Below, piece after piece: positions 1-5,354 of a stretch of DNA of 5,354 bases. Position numbers and translations under genes: made by a program. Below the pieces are notes generated by a model that did not search any database, was not told the origin of the DNA, and saw only the letters and a list, made by a program, of their open reading frames with translations. Where the stretch lies: contig JAGOIJ010000114.1 in NCBI GenBank assembly GCA_017995695.1, positions 1 to 5,354 of the forward strand, in the 5' to 3' direction. Numbering within the stretch: position 1 is the first letter of the stretch; every line of letters starts with the position of its first letter. The stretch comes from Candidatus Omnitrophota bacterium (lineage in GTDB: Bacteria; Omnitrophota; Gorgyraeia; Gygaellales; Profunditerraquicolaceae).

Positions 1-1642
1 GCGCATCAAGATCATCTTTTTGTGCATGCATAAGGTTATCGATGGTGCAAAACTTTTGCGCCAAGACATACGCTGCCTTTTCTCCGACATGACGGATCCC
101 TAAACCAAAAATGAGGCGCGATAAAGGCTGAAGCTTGCTCTTCTTGATCGCAGCAAGCAAGTTTTCCGCTTTCTTTTCCTTAAACAAAGGCAGACGCAGA
201 AGATCTTGTTTCGTAAGGCTATAGATATCAGCAAAATCCTTAACGTTTTTCTTGGCCACTAGCGCCTTTACCACTGCCTCCCCCAAACCTTCAATATCCA
301 TTGCCTGCCGTGACGCAAAATGCAACAAGCCGCATTCGATCTGCGCAGGACAACTGGGATTAACACAGCGGAAAGCCACATCCTCATCGTTCGTTTTAGT
401 AATAGCTCCTGTGCAAGCAGGACAGACGCGCGGGATATGAAATGTTTTCTCTTTGCCCGTGCGCACTGAAGTAATTACCTGAACAATCTTGGGGATCACT
501 TCTCCTGCGCGCTCGATCAAAACTCGATCGCCAACCTTTACTCCCAAGCGCTTTATTTCATCAAAGTTGTGTAAGGTGGCCCTGCTAATGATTACACCAG
601 CGCACTCAACCGGCTCTAAAAGCGCCACAGGCGTAATCACTCCTGTCCTTCCCACCTGCACAATAATATCCTTAATCACGGTGGTCGCTTGTTGAGCAGG
701 AAACTTATAGGCTATGGCCCAACGGGGGCTTTTTAACGTAAAACCCAACCGATTTTGCTGGGCAATGCTATTTACCTTAATAACAATACCATCAATGTCA
801 TAACTAAGGGTATCTCTACGCTTTTGCCAAATGTTGCAATAGTCGATAACCTCTTCTATGCTTTTACATAACTTGCTATGAGGATTCGTAGGCACTCCCC
901 ATGTCTTCGCAACAGAAAGAAATTCCCAATGATGCGATAAAGGTAATCCTTCGCTAAATCCAAGCGAATGAGCAAAAAAACTCAAATCCCTCTTTGCTAC
1001 CACACTTGAATCCAATAATTTCAATGAACCACTTGCAGCATTGCGCGGATTAGCAAACAATGTCTCCCCCTGCCGGCTGCGCTCATTGTTCAAATGCTTA
1101 AACGCAAGACGACTCATAAACACCTCACCGCGAATCTCAATTAACTCAGGAACCCCTGCGCCTAACAAAACCAACGGGATGGCGCGGATAGTGCGCAGAT
1201 TCAGCGTTACATCTTCGCCCGTCACTCCATCGCCACGCGTGGCGCCAAGAGAAAATCTTCCTTTTTCATAGCGTAGATTTGCACTTACGCCGTCAATCTT
1301 AAGCTCCGCAACATACTCGACCTTTACGCCCTTAAGCCCCTTTGCGACCCGCCTGGCCCATTCCTCGATTTCATCAAAAGAATAGGTGTTCTCAAGCGAA
1401 AGCATCTTTTGCTTATGTTGAACGGTAGCAAATCCTTCAAGGATGCCTCCTGCCACACGTGCCGTGGGGGAATCATCGCTTTTAAACTCAGGATGCGCGT
1501 CCTCCAAATCTTTCAGTTGCCGCAGCAATGCGTCGTATTCTTTATCAGAGATTTCAGGATGGCTTTCGATATAATAACAAACGTCGTGGTGGCGGATGGT
1601 ATTACGCAGGGTCTCGATCTTCTTTTTTATTTCGTCAGGCAT
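1..1642 (-). CDS. ligA: NAD-dependent DNA ligase LigA, 3' end outside window
   Basis: LigA seals nicks in duplex DNA during replication and repair, using NAD+ to adenylate an active-site lysine. I translated the minus strand from ATG at 1642-1640; 547 codons are visible of the roughly 670 usual for the family. Domain Ia comes first (Y23, Y24, D33, Y36, D37 at the NMN-binding positions). SLEN follows at 82-85, and the adenylation motif KIDG has catalytic K115, the same number as in E. coli. DIDGIVIKVN ends near residue 291 (K289), and the OB-fold region carries VGRTGVITPVA and RAGEVIP. The zinc finger is C407, C410, C426 and C431, followed by helix-hairpin-helix sequence with LGIRHVGEKAA. The rest of the HhH repeats and the BRCT domain lie outside the window. 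No frameshift or in-frame stop is seen. The start follows the acylphosphatase gene by 34 nt; no strong Shine-Dalgarno sits near the ATG. A TTG five codons upstream is an alternative start, but the ATG aligns best with known LigA N termini. Confidence 0.97.
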   Translation of the reverse strand, partial: MPDEIKKKIETLRNTIRHHDVCYYIESHPEISDKEYDALLRQLKDLEDAHPEFKSDDSPTARVAGGILEGFATVQHKQKMLSLENTYSFDEIEEWARRVAKGLKGVKVEYVAELKIDGVSANLRYEKGRFSLGATRGDGVTGEDVTLNLRTIRAIPLVLLGAGVPELIEIRGEVFMSRLAFKHLNNERSRQGETLFANPRNAASGSLKLLDSSVVAKRDLSFFAHSLGFSEGLPLSHHWEFLSVAKTWGVPTNPHSKLCKSIEEVIDYCNIWQKRRDTLSYDIDGIVIKVNSIAQQNRLGFTLKSPRWAIAYKFPAQQATTVIKDIIVQVGRTGVITPVALLEPVECAGVIISRATLHNFDEIKRLGVKVGDRVLIERAGEVIPKIVQVITSVRTGKEKTFHIPRVCPACTGAITKTNDEDVAFRCVNPSCPAQIECGLLHFASRQAMDIEGLGEAVVKALVAKKNVKDFADIYSLTKQDLLRLPLFKEKKAENLLAAIKKSKLQPLSRLIFGLGIRHVGEKAAYVLAQKFCTIDNLMHAQKDDLDA

Positions 1643-1676
1643 AAAACTAATATTCAAACATTTTCAAACTATATCC

Positions 1677-1949
1677 TTACGCACTGATTTGAAAATTGTT
1701 AAACGTGCCTCCTGCTGCAAGCCATTGCACATCAGTGTCCCGGATATAACGGGCAAATGAATGATGAATGGAAAGCAATAACTTTTTTAAAACCTCTTCC
1801 TCTGCTTCTGCAACCAGTTGAACCCTTCCATCAGGCAGATTCTTAACCCACCCGCCGACATCTAATTCATCTGCTAATTCGCGCACCGTAAACCTAAACC
1901 CAACTCCCTGCACCCTTCCTGAAAAGTATACCTGGAGCTGTTTTTTCAT
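1677..1949 (-). CDS. acyP: acylphosphatase
   Basis: This 90-residue protein is a typical full-length acylphosphatase, a small cytoplasmic alpha/beta enzyme that hydrolyses carboxyl-phosphate bonds such as those of acyl phosphates and carbamoyl phosphate. The family signature GRVQGVGFR is at residues 11-19, with R19 as the phosphate-binding arginine. The second signature, GWVKNLPDGRVQLVAEA, starts at residue 33 and carries the catalytic asparagine N37. The start ATG at 1949-1947 puts the first strand KKQLQVYFSGRV in the usual place. The ribosome binding site is weak (GGGTAG about 8 nt upstream). The gene lies 46 nt after tRNA-Pro and 34 nt before ligA on the same strand, so cotranscription with both is likely. 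A functional link with ligA is not implied; the physiological substrate of bacterial acylphosphatases is generally unclear. Confidence 0.95.
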   Translation of the reverse strand: MKKQLQVYFSGRVQGVGFRFTVRELADELDVGGWVKNLPDGRVQLVAEAEEEVLKKLLLSIHHSFARYIRDTDVQWLAAGGTFNNFQISA

Positions 1950-1995
1950 GAAAATTCTACCCGCATCTTATATACTGGAAAATAAAGAAGAATCA

Positions 1996-2070
1996 TCGGG
2001 GCGGACAGACTTGAACTGTCGACCTCAGCGTCCCGAACGCTGCGCTCTAGCCAAACTGAGCCACGCCCCG
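1996..2070 (-). tRNA. tRNA-Pro (anticodon CGG)
   Basis: The minus strand folds into a complete cloverleaf. The acceptor stem CGGGGCG/CGCCCCG is perfect over 7 bp. The D stem is GCTC/GAGC with loop AGTTTGGCTA. The anticodon stem is CAGCG/CGCTG with loop TTCGGGA, giving anticodon CGG at 2035-2033, which reads the proline codon CCG. The variable loop is AGGTC. The T stem is GACAG/CTGTC with loop TTCAAGT. The discriminator base at 1996 is A, as expected for bacterial tRNA-Pro. The 3' CCA is not encoded (TGA follows), so it must be added after transcription. A strong promoter about 75 bp upstream (2146-2174) probably drives it, and acyP and ligA follow closely. Confidence 0.97.
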
Positions 2071-2079
2071 TATTTTAAT

Positions 2080-2134
2080 GAATTTCGTGGCGAAATCCGC
2101 CAACGCTTTAGTGGCGGACGAAATCCGCTAATTC
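2080..2134. repeat. compound palindromic intergenic repeat
   Basis: A GC-rich block in AT-rich surroundings holds several overlapping inverted repeats. ATTTCG-TGG-CGAAAT is at 2082-2096. TGGCG-AAATC-CGCCA is at 2088-2102. TCCGCCA (2096-2102) pairs with TGGCGGA (2112-2118). TGGCGGA-CGAAA-TCCGCTA is at 2112-2130 with one G-T pair. The 10-mer CGAAATCCGC occurs twice in direct orientation (2091-2100 and 2119-2128), and GAATT/AATTC closes the ends. Several mutually exclusive hairpins are possible. It lies between the predicted promoter and the tRNA. It resembles REP-like or small non-autonomous palindromic elements, but a family cannot be assigned without other copies from the genome. Confidence 0.6.
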
Positions 2135-2145
2135 CAGAATAAAAT

Positions 2146-2174
2146 AGTATATCAGAAAACCATAACATTGGCAA
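2146..2174 (-). promoter_or_regulatory. sigma-70-type promoter for tRNA-Pro (acyP, ligA)
   Basis: On the minus strand a -35 box TTGCCA (2174-2169, 5 of 6 matches to TTGACA) is followed by a 17-bp spacer and a -10 box TATACT (2151-2146, 5 of 6 matches to TATAAT). TG one base upstream of the -10 box gives an extended -10. Transcription would start near 2139, leaving a leader of about 69 nt before the tRNA that contains the palindromic repeat. The -35 box begins only 6 bp beyond the stop codon of the HAD gene. Confidence 0.75.
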
Positions 2175-2179
2175 TGCTA

Positions 2180-4273
2180 TTACCGCATCCTTGCTTGCCT
2201 GTTTCTTGCCAGAAAACGAAGAAACCGCACAATCTCTAACACAAAAAGGATACCAGGGATATTTGTTGAGCGAAAGTATGCTTGCGGCCAGATCGCTGAT
2301 TGCGATCGAATATGTTGACGCAAACGCCTCACGGCCTGCAACGGATTTCCTCGCAAAGCTTTGGTTAATGCGAGCAGCGAAAACGTGTGTATAGGAATAG
2401 TTGTTCCTAAAAGATTCTCTTTGTGCTGGAACTTAGTAAATTCCTTAATATCCTGCGTGCTGGGGAAAACGATATATCGATACGCCTGGTCAAGAAAATA
2501 GCGCGCCAGTTCATGCGTTCGAAAAGGAAACAACGGCATACATTTTTTCCATTTTGACGCATACGCAAGCAAGCGCATGTGCAGTCTACGCCCTACCGAT
2601 TGATATACGCGCTGCTCAAGCTCATCCTGCTCAAACACCGGCTCAACATGCCCTAAGGCATCATTTACTTTTTGATAACGCATTACACAACCATGCTCTG
2701 CCTGTAAACAAAACTCAAAGAGTGCGCGCATATCACAGAGCGGCCACTGGAAGAATTCAGTGTCATTAACAAACCCTTCCTTTGCCACTGAAGACTGTTG
2801 CTGGCTTTTCATAAGACCAAAATAAAAACCATGGATCTGCGGTTTTTCCCCAGCGCGCTGCAACAGACGCACAATATTTTCCTGAATTGACCCATGCCAA
2901 CCAAGATCAACAAAGGCAACGGGTTTATCGCTGGATAACCCTTCCTCTATTAAATATCTCAACAAAAGATCCCGCTGGCCATTGCGTTTCTTTGAGAAAT
3001 CCTGCGCCACGTCTGGGCGAGCGAGGAATTGTTGCAATCGTTTATCGGCGAGGCGAGATTCAAGGATCTCATCAATTGATGCAATGCCGCAGGCGCAAGC
3101 GGAAGATGCGCACAGCCCTAGATCAAGCTGCAACGCATGGGCAAGCTGGCGAACCGTTCTCCAATAGCATACCGCTAAAGAATCATAAGCTTCTGGGGAA
3201 TCAAGACTATCCAATGAGGCAAGCAGCGTAGAACGCCTACTAGCGTAAAGATAGCGCGTTTCAATAGCGTCTGGCCCTGTATGAGGAAAGAGCACATGAA
3301 ACATCTGCTGCAACACTCTGCCTGCGCGAGACACAAAATAGATTTTACGGATACCCAGCTCTCTTGCGCGTTCGTGCAGCTTAAGTATAAATAAAATAAA
3401 CAACGGTCCGGCGATCTCAATCAATCTATCTTCAATTCCGCTAGGAGGACGCAGATAATCAGAGGTCGCTGTTGAGGTAAGGGCGCGTTTAAAAAAATAC
3501 CCGCTCCAATACTGATTTTTAATCGTCAGATCTCTGGCGACTTCGACGCTAACCCGCCTCGCCGATTCATAAGGATCAGATACATACACTGCTTGAATAC
3601 CGAGCCTGTGCGCAGCGCGATAATCGCTTTCAATGTTATCTCCTGCAAAAACCAGATCATCAGGAATTATTTTCTCTATTTCAAGAACGTGGCGGAATAA
3701 TCGACCGGAAGATTTCGTTTGTAACATATCCGATGAAGAATATCCCGCGTCAAAAAATGATCGCACACCGAGCGCGTCAATAAACTGCCAAAGCGTATCA
3801 GTCGAATGATACATATCCGAAATAAAAATAATGCGCCGGCCATACCGACGAAGCAAGCCAAGCGTATCCTTTAAATAGGGCGCAGGCATAAGCGCATCCT
3901 TTTCTAAGGCAAGTTCGCTATCGTGTATATAAAGACAGAGTCCGGGATCGCTCACCTTTTTGCCGCAGCAGGAGGCAACCCATAAAGGCACCAGATCAGA
4001 AAACCTAATTTCTGGATCATACCCCTGCTCTTGTGCGCGCGCATACAATGTCCGTTCGCAGTTTCTTCGGCAAGCCAACACAAACGCATACGATACAGCA
4101 AACCCTCGCCGCTTAAGCTCCAAAAAAAGATTTTTAGCAGAAAGCTCGTGTATGTATTCGCCAGGTACGCGCCGGCAGAGCACAGTATCAAAAAGATCCA
4201 TTCCCACCACGGGCTTACGCGTATCTATCAACCTCGAGGCAAGAGAATAAAAATGTGCAGAGCGCATACTCAT
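2180..4273 (-). CDS. HAD hydrolase with C-terminal domain of the polysaccharide-locus type (COG5610-like)
   Basis: This 697-residue protein probably acts in the cytoplasm in making or tailoring a surface polysaccharide; its substrate is unknown. The first ~240 residues are a HAD domain. Motif I is MDLFDT with nucleophile D26, F28 taking the place of the usual second aspartate. A helical cap covers about 35-130, motif II is IFISD (S152), motif III is TKSSGRLF (K187), and motif IV is FAGDNIESD (D212, D217). The ~450-residue C-terminal part carries IYFVSRAG (311-318), YLYASRRSTL (341-350) and VDLGWHGSIQ (455-464), the pattern I recall from large HAD proteins beside glycosyltransferase genes. No signal peptide or clear membrane segment is seen. 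The ATG overlaps the upstream glycosyltransferase stop (ATGA), and GAGGAG lies 5 nt before it, which fixes the start and suggests translational coupling. It ends in TAA. The HAD assignment is firm; family and role are inference. Confidence 0.88.
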   Translation of the reverse strand: MSMRSAHFYSLASRLIDTRKPVVGMDLFDTVLCRRVPGEYIHELSAKNLFLELKRRGFAVSYAFVLACRRNCERTLYARAQEQGYDPEIRFSDLVPLWVASCCGKKVSDPGLCLYIHDSELALEKDALMPAPYLKDTLGLLRRYGRRIIFISDMYHSTDTLWQFIDALGVRSFFDAGYSSSDMLQTKSSGRLFRHVLEIEKIIPDDLVFAGDNIESDYRAAHRLGIQAVYVSDPYESARRVSVEVARDLTIKNQYWSGYFFKRALTSTATSDYLRPPSGIEDRLIEIAGPLFILFILKLHERARELGIRKIYFVSRAGRVLQQMFHVLFPHTGPDAIETRYLYASRRSTLLASLDSLDSPEAYDSLAVCYWRTVRQLAHALQLDLGLCASSACACGIASIDEILESRLADKRLQQFLARPDVAQDFSKKRNGQRDLLLRYLIEEGLSSDKPVAFVDLGWHGSIQENIVRLLQRAGEKPQIHGFYFGLMKSQQQSSVAKEGFVNDTEFFQWPLCDMRALFEFCLQAEHGCVMRYQKVNDALGHVEPVFEQDELEQRVYQSVGRRLHMRLLAYASKWKKCMPLFPFRTHELARYFLDQAYRYIVFPSTQDIKEFTKFQHKENLLGTTIPIHTFSLLALTKALRGNPLQAVRRLRQHIRSQSAIWPQAYFRSTNIPGILFVLEIVRFLRFLARNRQARMR

Positions 4274-5286
4274 CTATGCTCCTCTGGATAAAACAAAACA
4301 TTGCCGGCAACTTCCTTGCGTAACCTAAAAATCCTTGGCGCCCAAGGGAAACGCGCCGTTAACCACAATGCTACCTCTTCTTGTATAGTGGGACGCGTAT
4401 TATTCTGGGAGCCGCAAGTCATGAAAAATCGCAATAACGAAACCTGAAACAAGAAGCTACCGAAAGACAAGATAGCGCTATAGTTCTGTATGAGCTTAAC
4501 AGCATGATTATATCGATACGTAAACCAAGCAACACACTGGCTGAGGTTGCGCATCCCTGGTCTTAATTGCATGTTTTTTCTGTGCGGGGCGCAAGACTCT
4601 GCCTGGGCAACGAGATCAGTAATCATTTTTTCTAGACGCTGCACCGATTGACTGCAATCCTCTATGCGTTCAGCTGTGGCAAGCGCATTCTTCTTTAACG
4701 CTGCAAGTAGCACTCTGTCGCCGGCGAGCCGCTGCAAGGCAAATACAATGGCGCGGTCGTCATACATCGGAACAATGATAGCGTTGTGATTATGCACAAG
4801 ATATTCTTTAGCGCAGGCCAGATTATAGCTGATAACGGTCCCGCCGCAATGCAACATCTCAAGCGGCGGTCCAAACATCCCTTCAACGCGGCTCATTTTA
4901 ACCAAGACATCGCAAGAACGATAAATCGCTGGCGTCTGTTCAAGAGGAACGGACGAAAATACTCTTGATACTCCGGGATAGGCAGAAATTTTAGTCGGAG
5001 TCAATAACCATATATCCTTAATGCCGGCCTGAAAACATAACCGCAACGCACGATCAGTCAGTTTCCAATATGAGCCAACTAAACCTTCAACGAGCACACG
5101 CATTCCATGCGGCCGCGTGGCATCAATACTAGGACCATTGGGTGAAAATATTTCCTTATCGATGCCAAAATGATTGACCATGACTTGACGCCTGAAATGA
5201 AGCGACAAATAGCGCTTCATCCAGCGCGCTATAGTAATAACAGGTAAGGGAAAACAATACGTCAATTCTGCCCGCGCACGCAACAA
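4270..5286 (-). CDS. GT-B (GT4-like) glycosyltransferase, N-terminal part missing or broken
   Basis: The 338 codons from TTG at 5286 encode mainly the C-terminal nucleotide-sugar-binding half of a GT-B glycosyltransferase, an enzyme that adds a sugar during surface polysaccharide or O-antigen synthesis. VITIARWMKRYL (16-27) and VNHFGIDKEIFSP (37-49) mark the linker typical of GT4 proteins (the conserved N-GID-F-P). VLVEG is at 64-68. SRVEGMFGPPLEML (132-145) supplies the E-x7-E motif with E135 and E143, followed by GGTVISYN and CAKEYLVHNHNAIIVP. A ~100-residue tail after 240 is basic and partly hydrophobic, not recognised. A complete GT4 enzyme usually has about 150-200 more N-terminal residues. 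The same frame stays open upstream to 5328 and encodes the family-like VQSVESRFFAPW, then meets TGA at 5331-5329, so the TTG is probably not the ancestral start. GGAG 4 nt before the TTG could permit weak initiation. It ends in TGA overlapping the HAD start. The donor and acceptor sugars cannot be read from sequence. Confidence 0.8.
   Translation of the reverse strand: MLRARAELTYCFPLPVITIARWMKRYLSLHFRRQVMVNHFGIDKEIFSPNGPSIDATRPHGMRVLVEGLVGSYWKLTDRALRLCFQAGIKDIWLLTPTKISAYPGVSRVFSSVPLEQTPAIYRSCDVLVKMSRVEGMFGPPLEMLHCGGTVISYNLACAKEYLVHNHNAIIVPMYDDRAIVFALQRLAGDRVLLAALKKNALATAERIEDCSQSVQRLEKMITDLVAQAESCAPHRKNMQLRPGMRNLSQCVAWFTYRYNHAVKLIQNYSAILSFGSFLFQVSLLRFFMTCGSQNNTRPTIQEEVALWLTARFPWAPRIFRLRKEVAGNVLFYPEEHR
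4275..4287 (-). promoter_or_regulatory. Shine-Dalgarno of the HAD gene inside the glycosyltransferase 3' end
   Basis: The minus strand reads CCAGAGGAGCATA just before the ATG at 4273. GAGGAG is separated from the start codon by 5 nt, and the ATG overlaps the upstream TGA as ATGA. This decides the start of the HAD gene and supports termination-reinitiation coupling between the two genes. Confidence 0.75.
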
Positions 5287-5354
5287 TATGCTCCATGGAG
5301 CGAAGAAGCGTGACTCAACCGACTGGACTCAATAGGCATAACATAACGCAGGAA
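5287..5354 (-). pseudogene. upstream remnant of the glycosyltransferase with in-frame TGA
   Basis: These 68 bases look like coding sequence of the glycosyltransferase below, not like a promoter region. In the same frame they encode PALCYAY, a TGA (5331-5329), then VQSVESRFFAPWSI running into the annotated protein. VQ-x-x-E-x-x-FF resembles the conserved segment before the interdomain linker in GT4 enzymes. The heptamer TTGAGTC occurs twice, 14 nt apart (5332-5326 and 5318-5312). The window edge hides the rest of the N-terminal domain, so nonsense mutation, indel and sequencing error cannot be separated here. Confidence 0.5.

Noticed and set aside
252..1687. Plus-strand open frames of 62-92 codons across the ligase region
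   Set aside because: They are antisense to ligA, whose motifs are continuous through the whole stretch.
1946..1966. Six-codon leader peptide MRVEFS ending in TGA that overlaps the acyP start
   Set aside because: It has no Shine-Dalgarno of its own and no regulatory codon run; a frame this short arises easily by chance.
1950..1994. A separate promoter for acyP (TATAAG about 20 nt before the start)
   Set aside because: The hexamer at 17-bp spacing is TGATTC, a poor -35 match, so cotranscription from the upstream promoter is simpler.
1948..2142. A 64-codon plus-strand open frame
   Set aside because: It runs through the antisense of the tRNA-Pro gene and the palindromic repeat, so its protein-like sequence is a translation of structural RNA and repeat DNA.
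2162..2180. Hairpin ATAGCATT-GCC-AATGTTAT after the HAD stop, followed by TGGTTTTCT, as an intrinsic terminator
   Set aside because: The stem is AT-rich with a G-T pair and the T-run is only four long; the same bases are better explained as the -35 region of the promoter at 2146-2174. A weak terminator role is not excluded.
2191..4291. Several plus- and minus-strand open frames of 60-114 codons across the HAD gene
   Set aside because: They lie wholly or mostly inside the HAD gene in other frames, lack family motifs and ribosome binding sites, and are shadows of its codon pattern.
5329..5331. Recoded UGA (tryptophan, glycine or selenocysteine) instead of a stop
   Set aside because: The 547 ligA codons and the 697-codon HAD gene contain no in-frame TGA, tryptophan is TGG throughout, and TGA ends the glycosyltransferase itself. 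The sequence after this TGA shows no convincing SECIS-like hairpin.
1996..5354. tRNA-Pro as the attachment site of a genomic island carrying the glycosyltransferase and HAD genes
   Set aside because: Islands usually insert at the 3' end of a tRNA gene, but here the 3' end faces acyP and ligA. No integrase and no second copy of the tRNA 3' end are visible.

Overview
The window is bacterial, with about 46% GC by eye, and every gene I can support lies on the minus strand. It reads right to left. A broken or N-terminally incomplete GT-B glycosyltransferase comes first (4270-5286, with coding-looking sequence running to the window edge). A large two-part HAD-type protein follows (2180-4273). Then come a strong sigma-70-like promoter (2146-2174), a palindromic repeat (2080-2134), a tRNA-Pro(CGG) gene (1996-2070), an acylphosphatase (1677-1949) and the NAD-dependent DNA ligase ligA (1-1642), whose 3' end is outside the window.

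The left half is a housekeeping unit. The promoter sits just past the end of the HAD gene and points toward tRNA-Pro, acyP and ligA. Gaps downstream of it are short (46 nt from tRNA to acyP, 34 nt from acyP to ligA), and I see no terminator between them, so one transcript could carry all three. The right half is the tail of a cell-surface polysaccharide locus. The glycosyltransferase and HAD genes overlap by an ATGA, and the HAD gene has its own good Shine-Dalgarno, so the two are probably translationally coupled. The HAD protein combines an N-terminal phosphatase-like domain with a C-terminal domain of unknown function, an architecture found near glycosyltransferases in many bacteria.

The most unusual point is the 5' end of the glycosyltransferase. 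The family-typical stretch before its present TTG start (VQSVESRFFAPW) continues in frame to a TGA at 5329-5331. A 7-nt direct repeat, TTGAGTC, occurs twice there with 14-nt spacing, and removing one spacing unit would restore an open frame. This looks like a recent inactivation, a slippage site or a sequence error. The second is the palindromic repeat, which falls inside the predicted 5' leader of the tRNA-Pro transcript.

The organism cannot be named from this window. NAD-dependent LigA, a CCA-less tRNA gene, standard use of TGA as a stop and the HAD/glycosyltransferase pair fit an uncultured Gram-negative-type lineage such as Omnitrophota, but that is only an impression. I see no convincing new defence or mobile system, and no gene-free stretch exceeds 300 bases.
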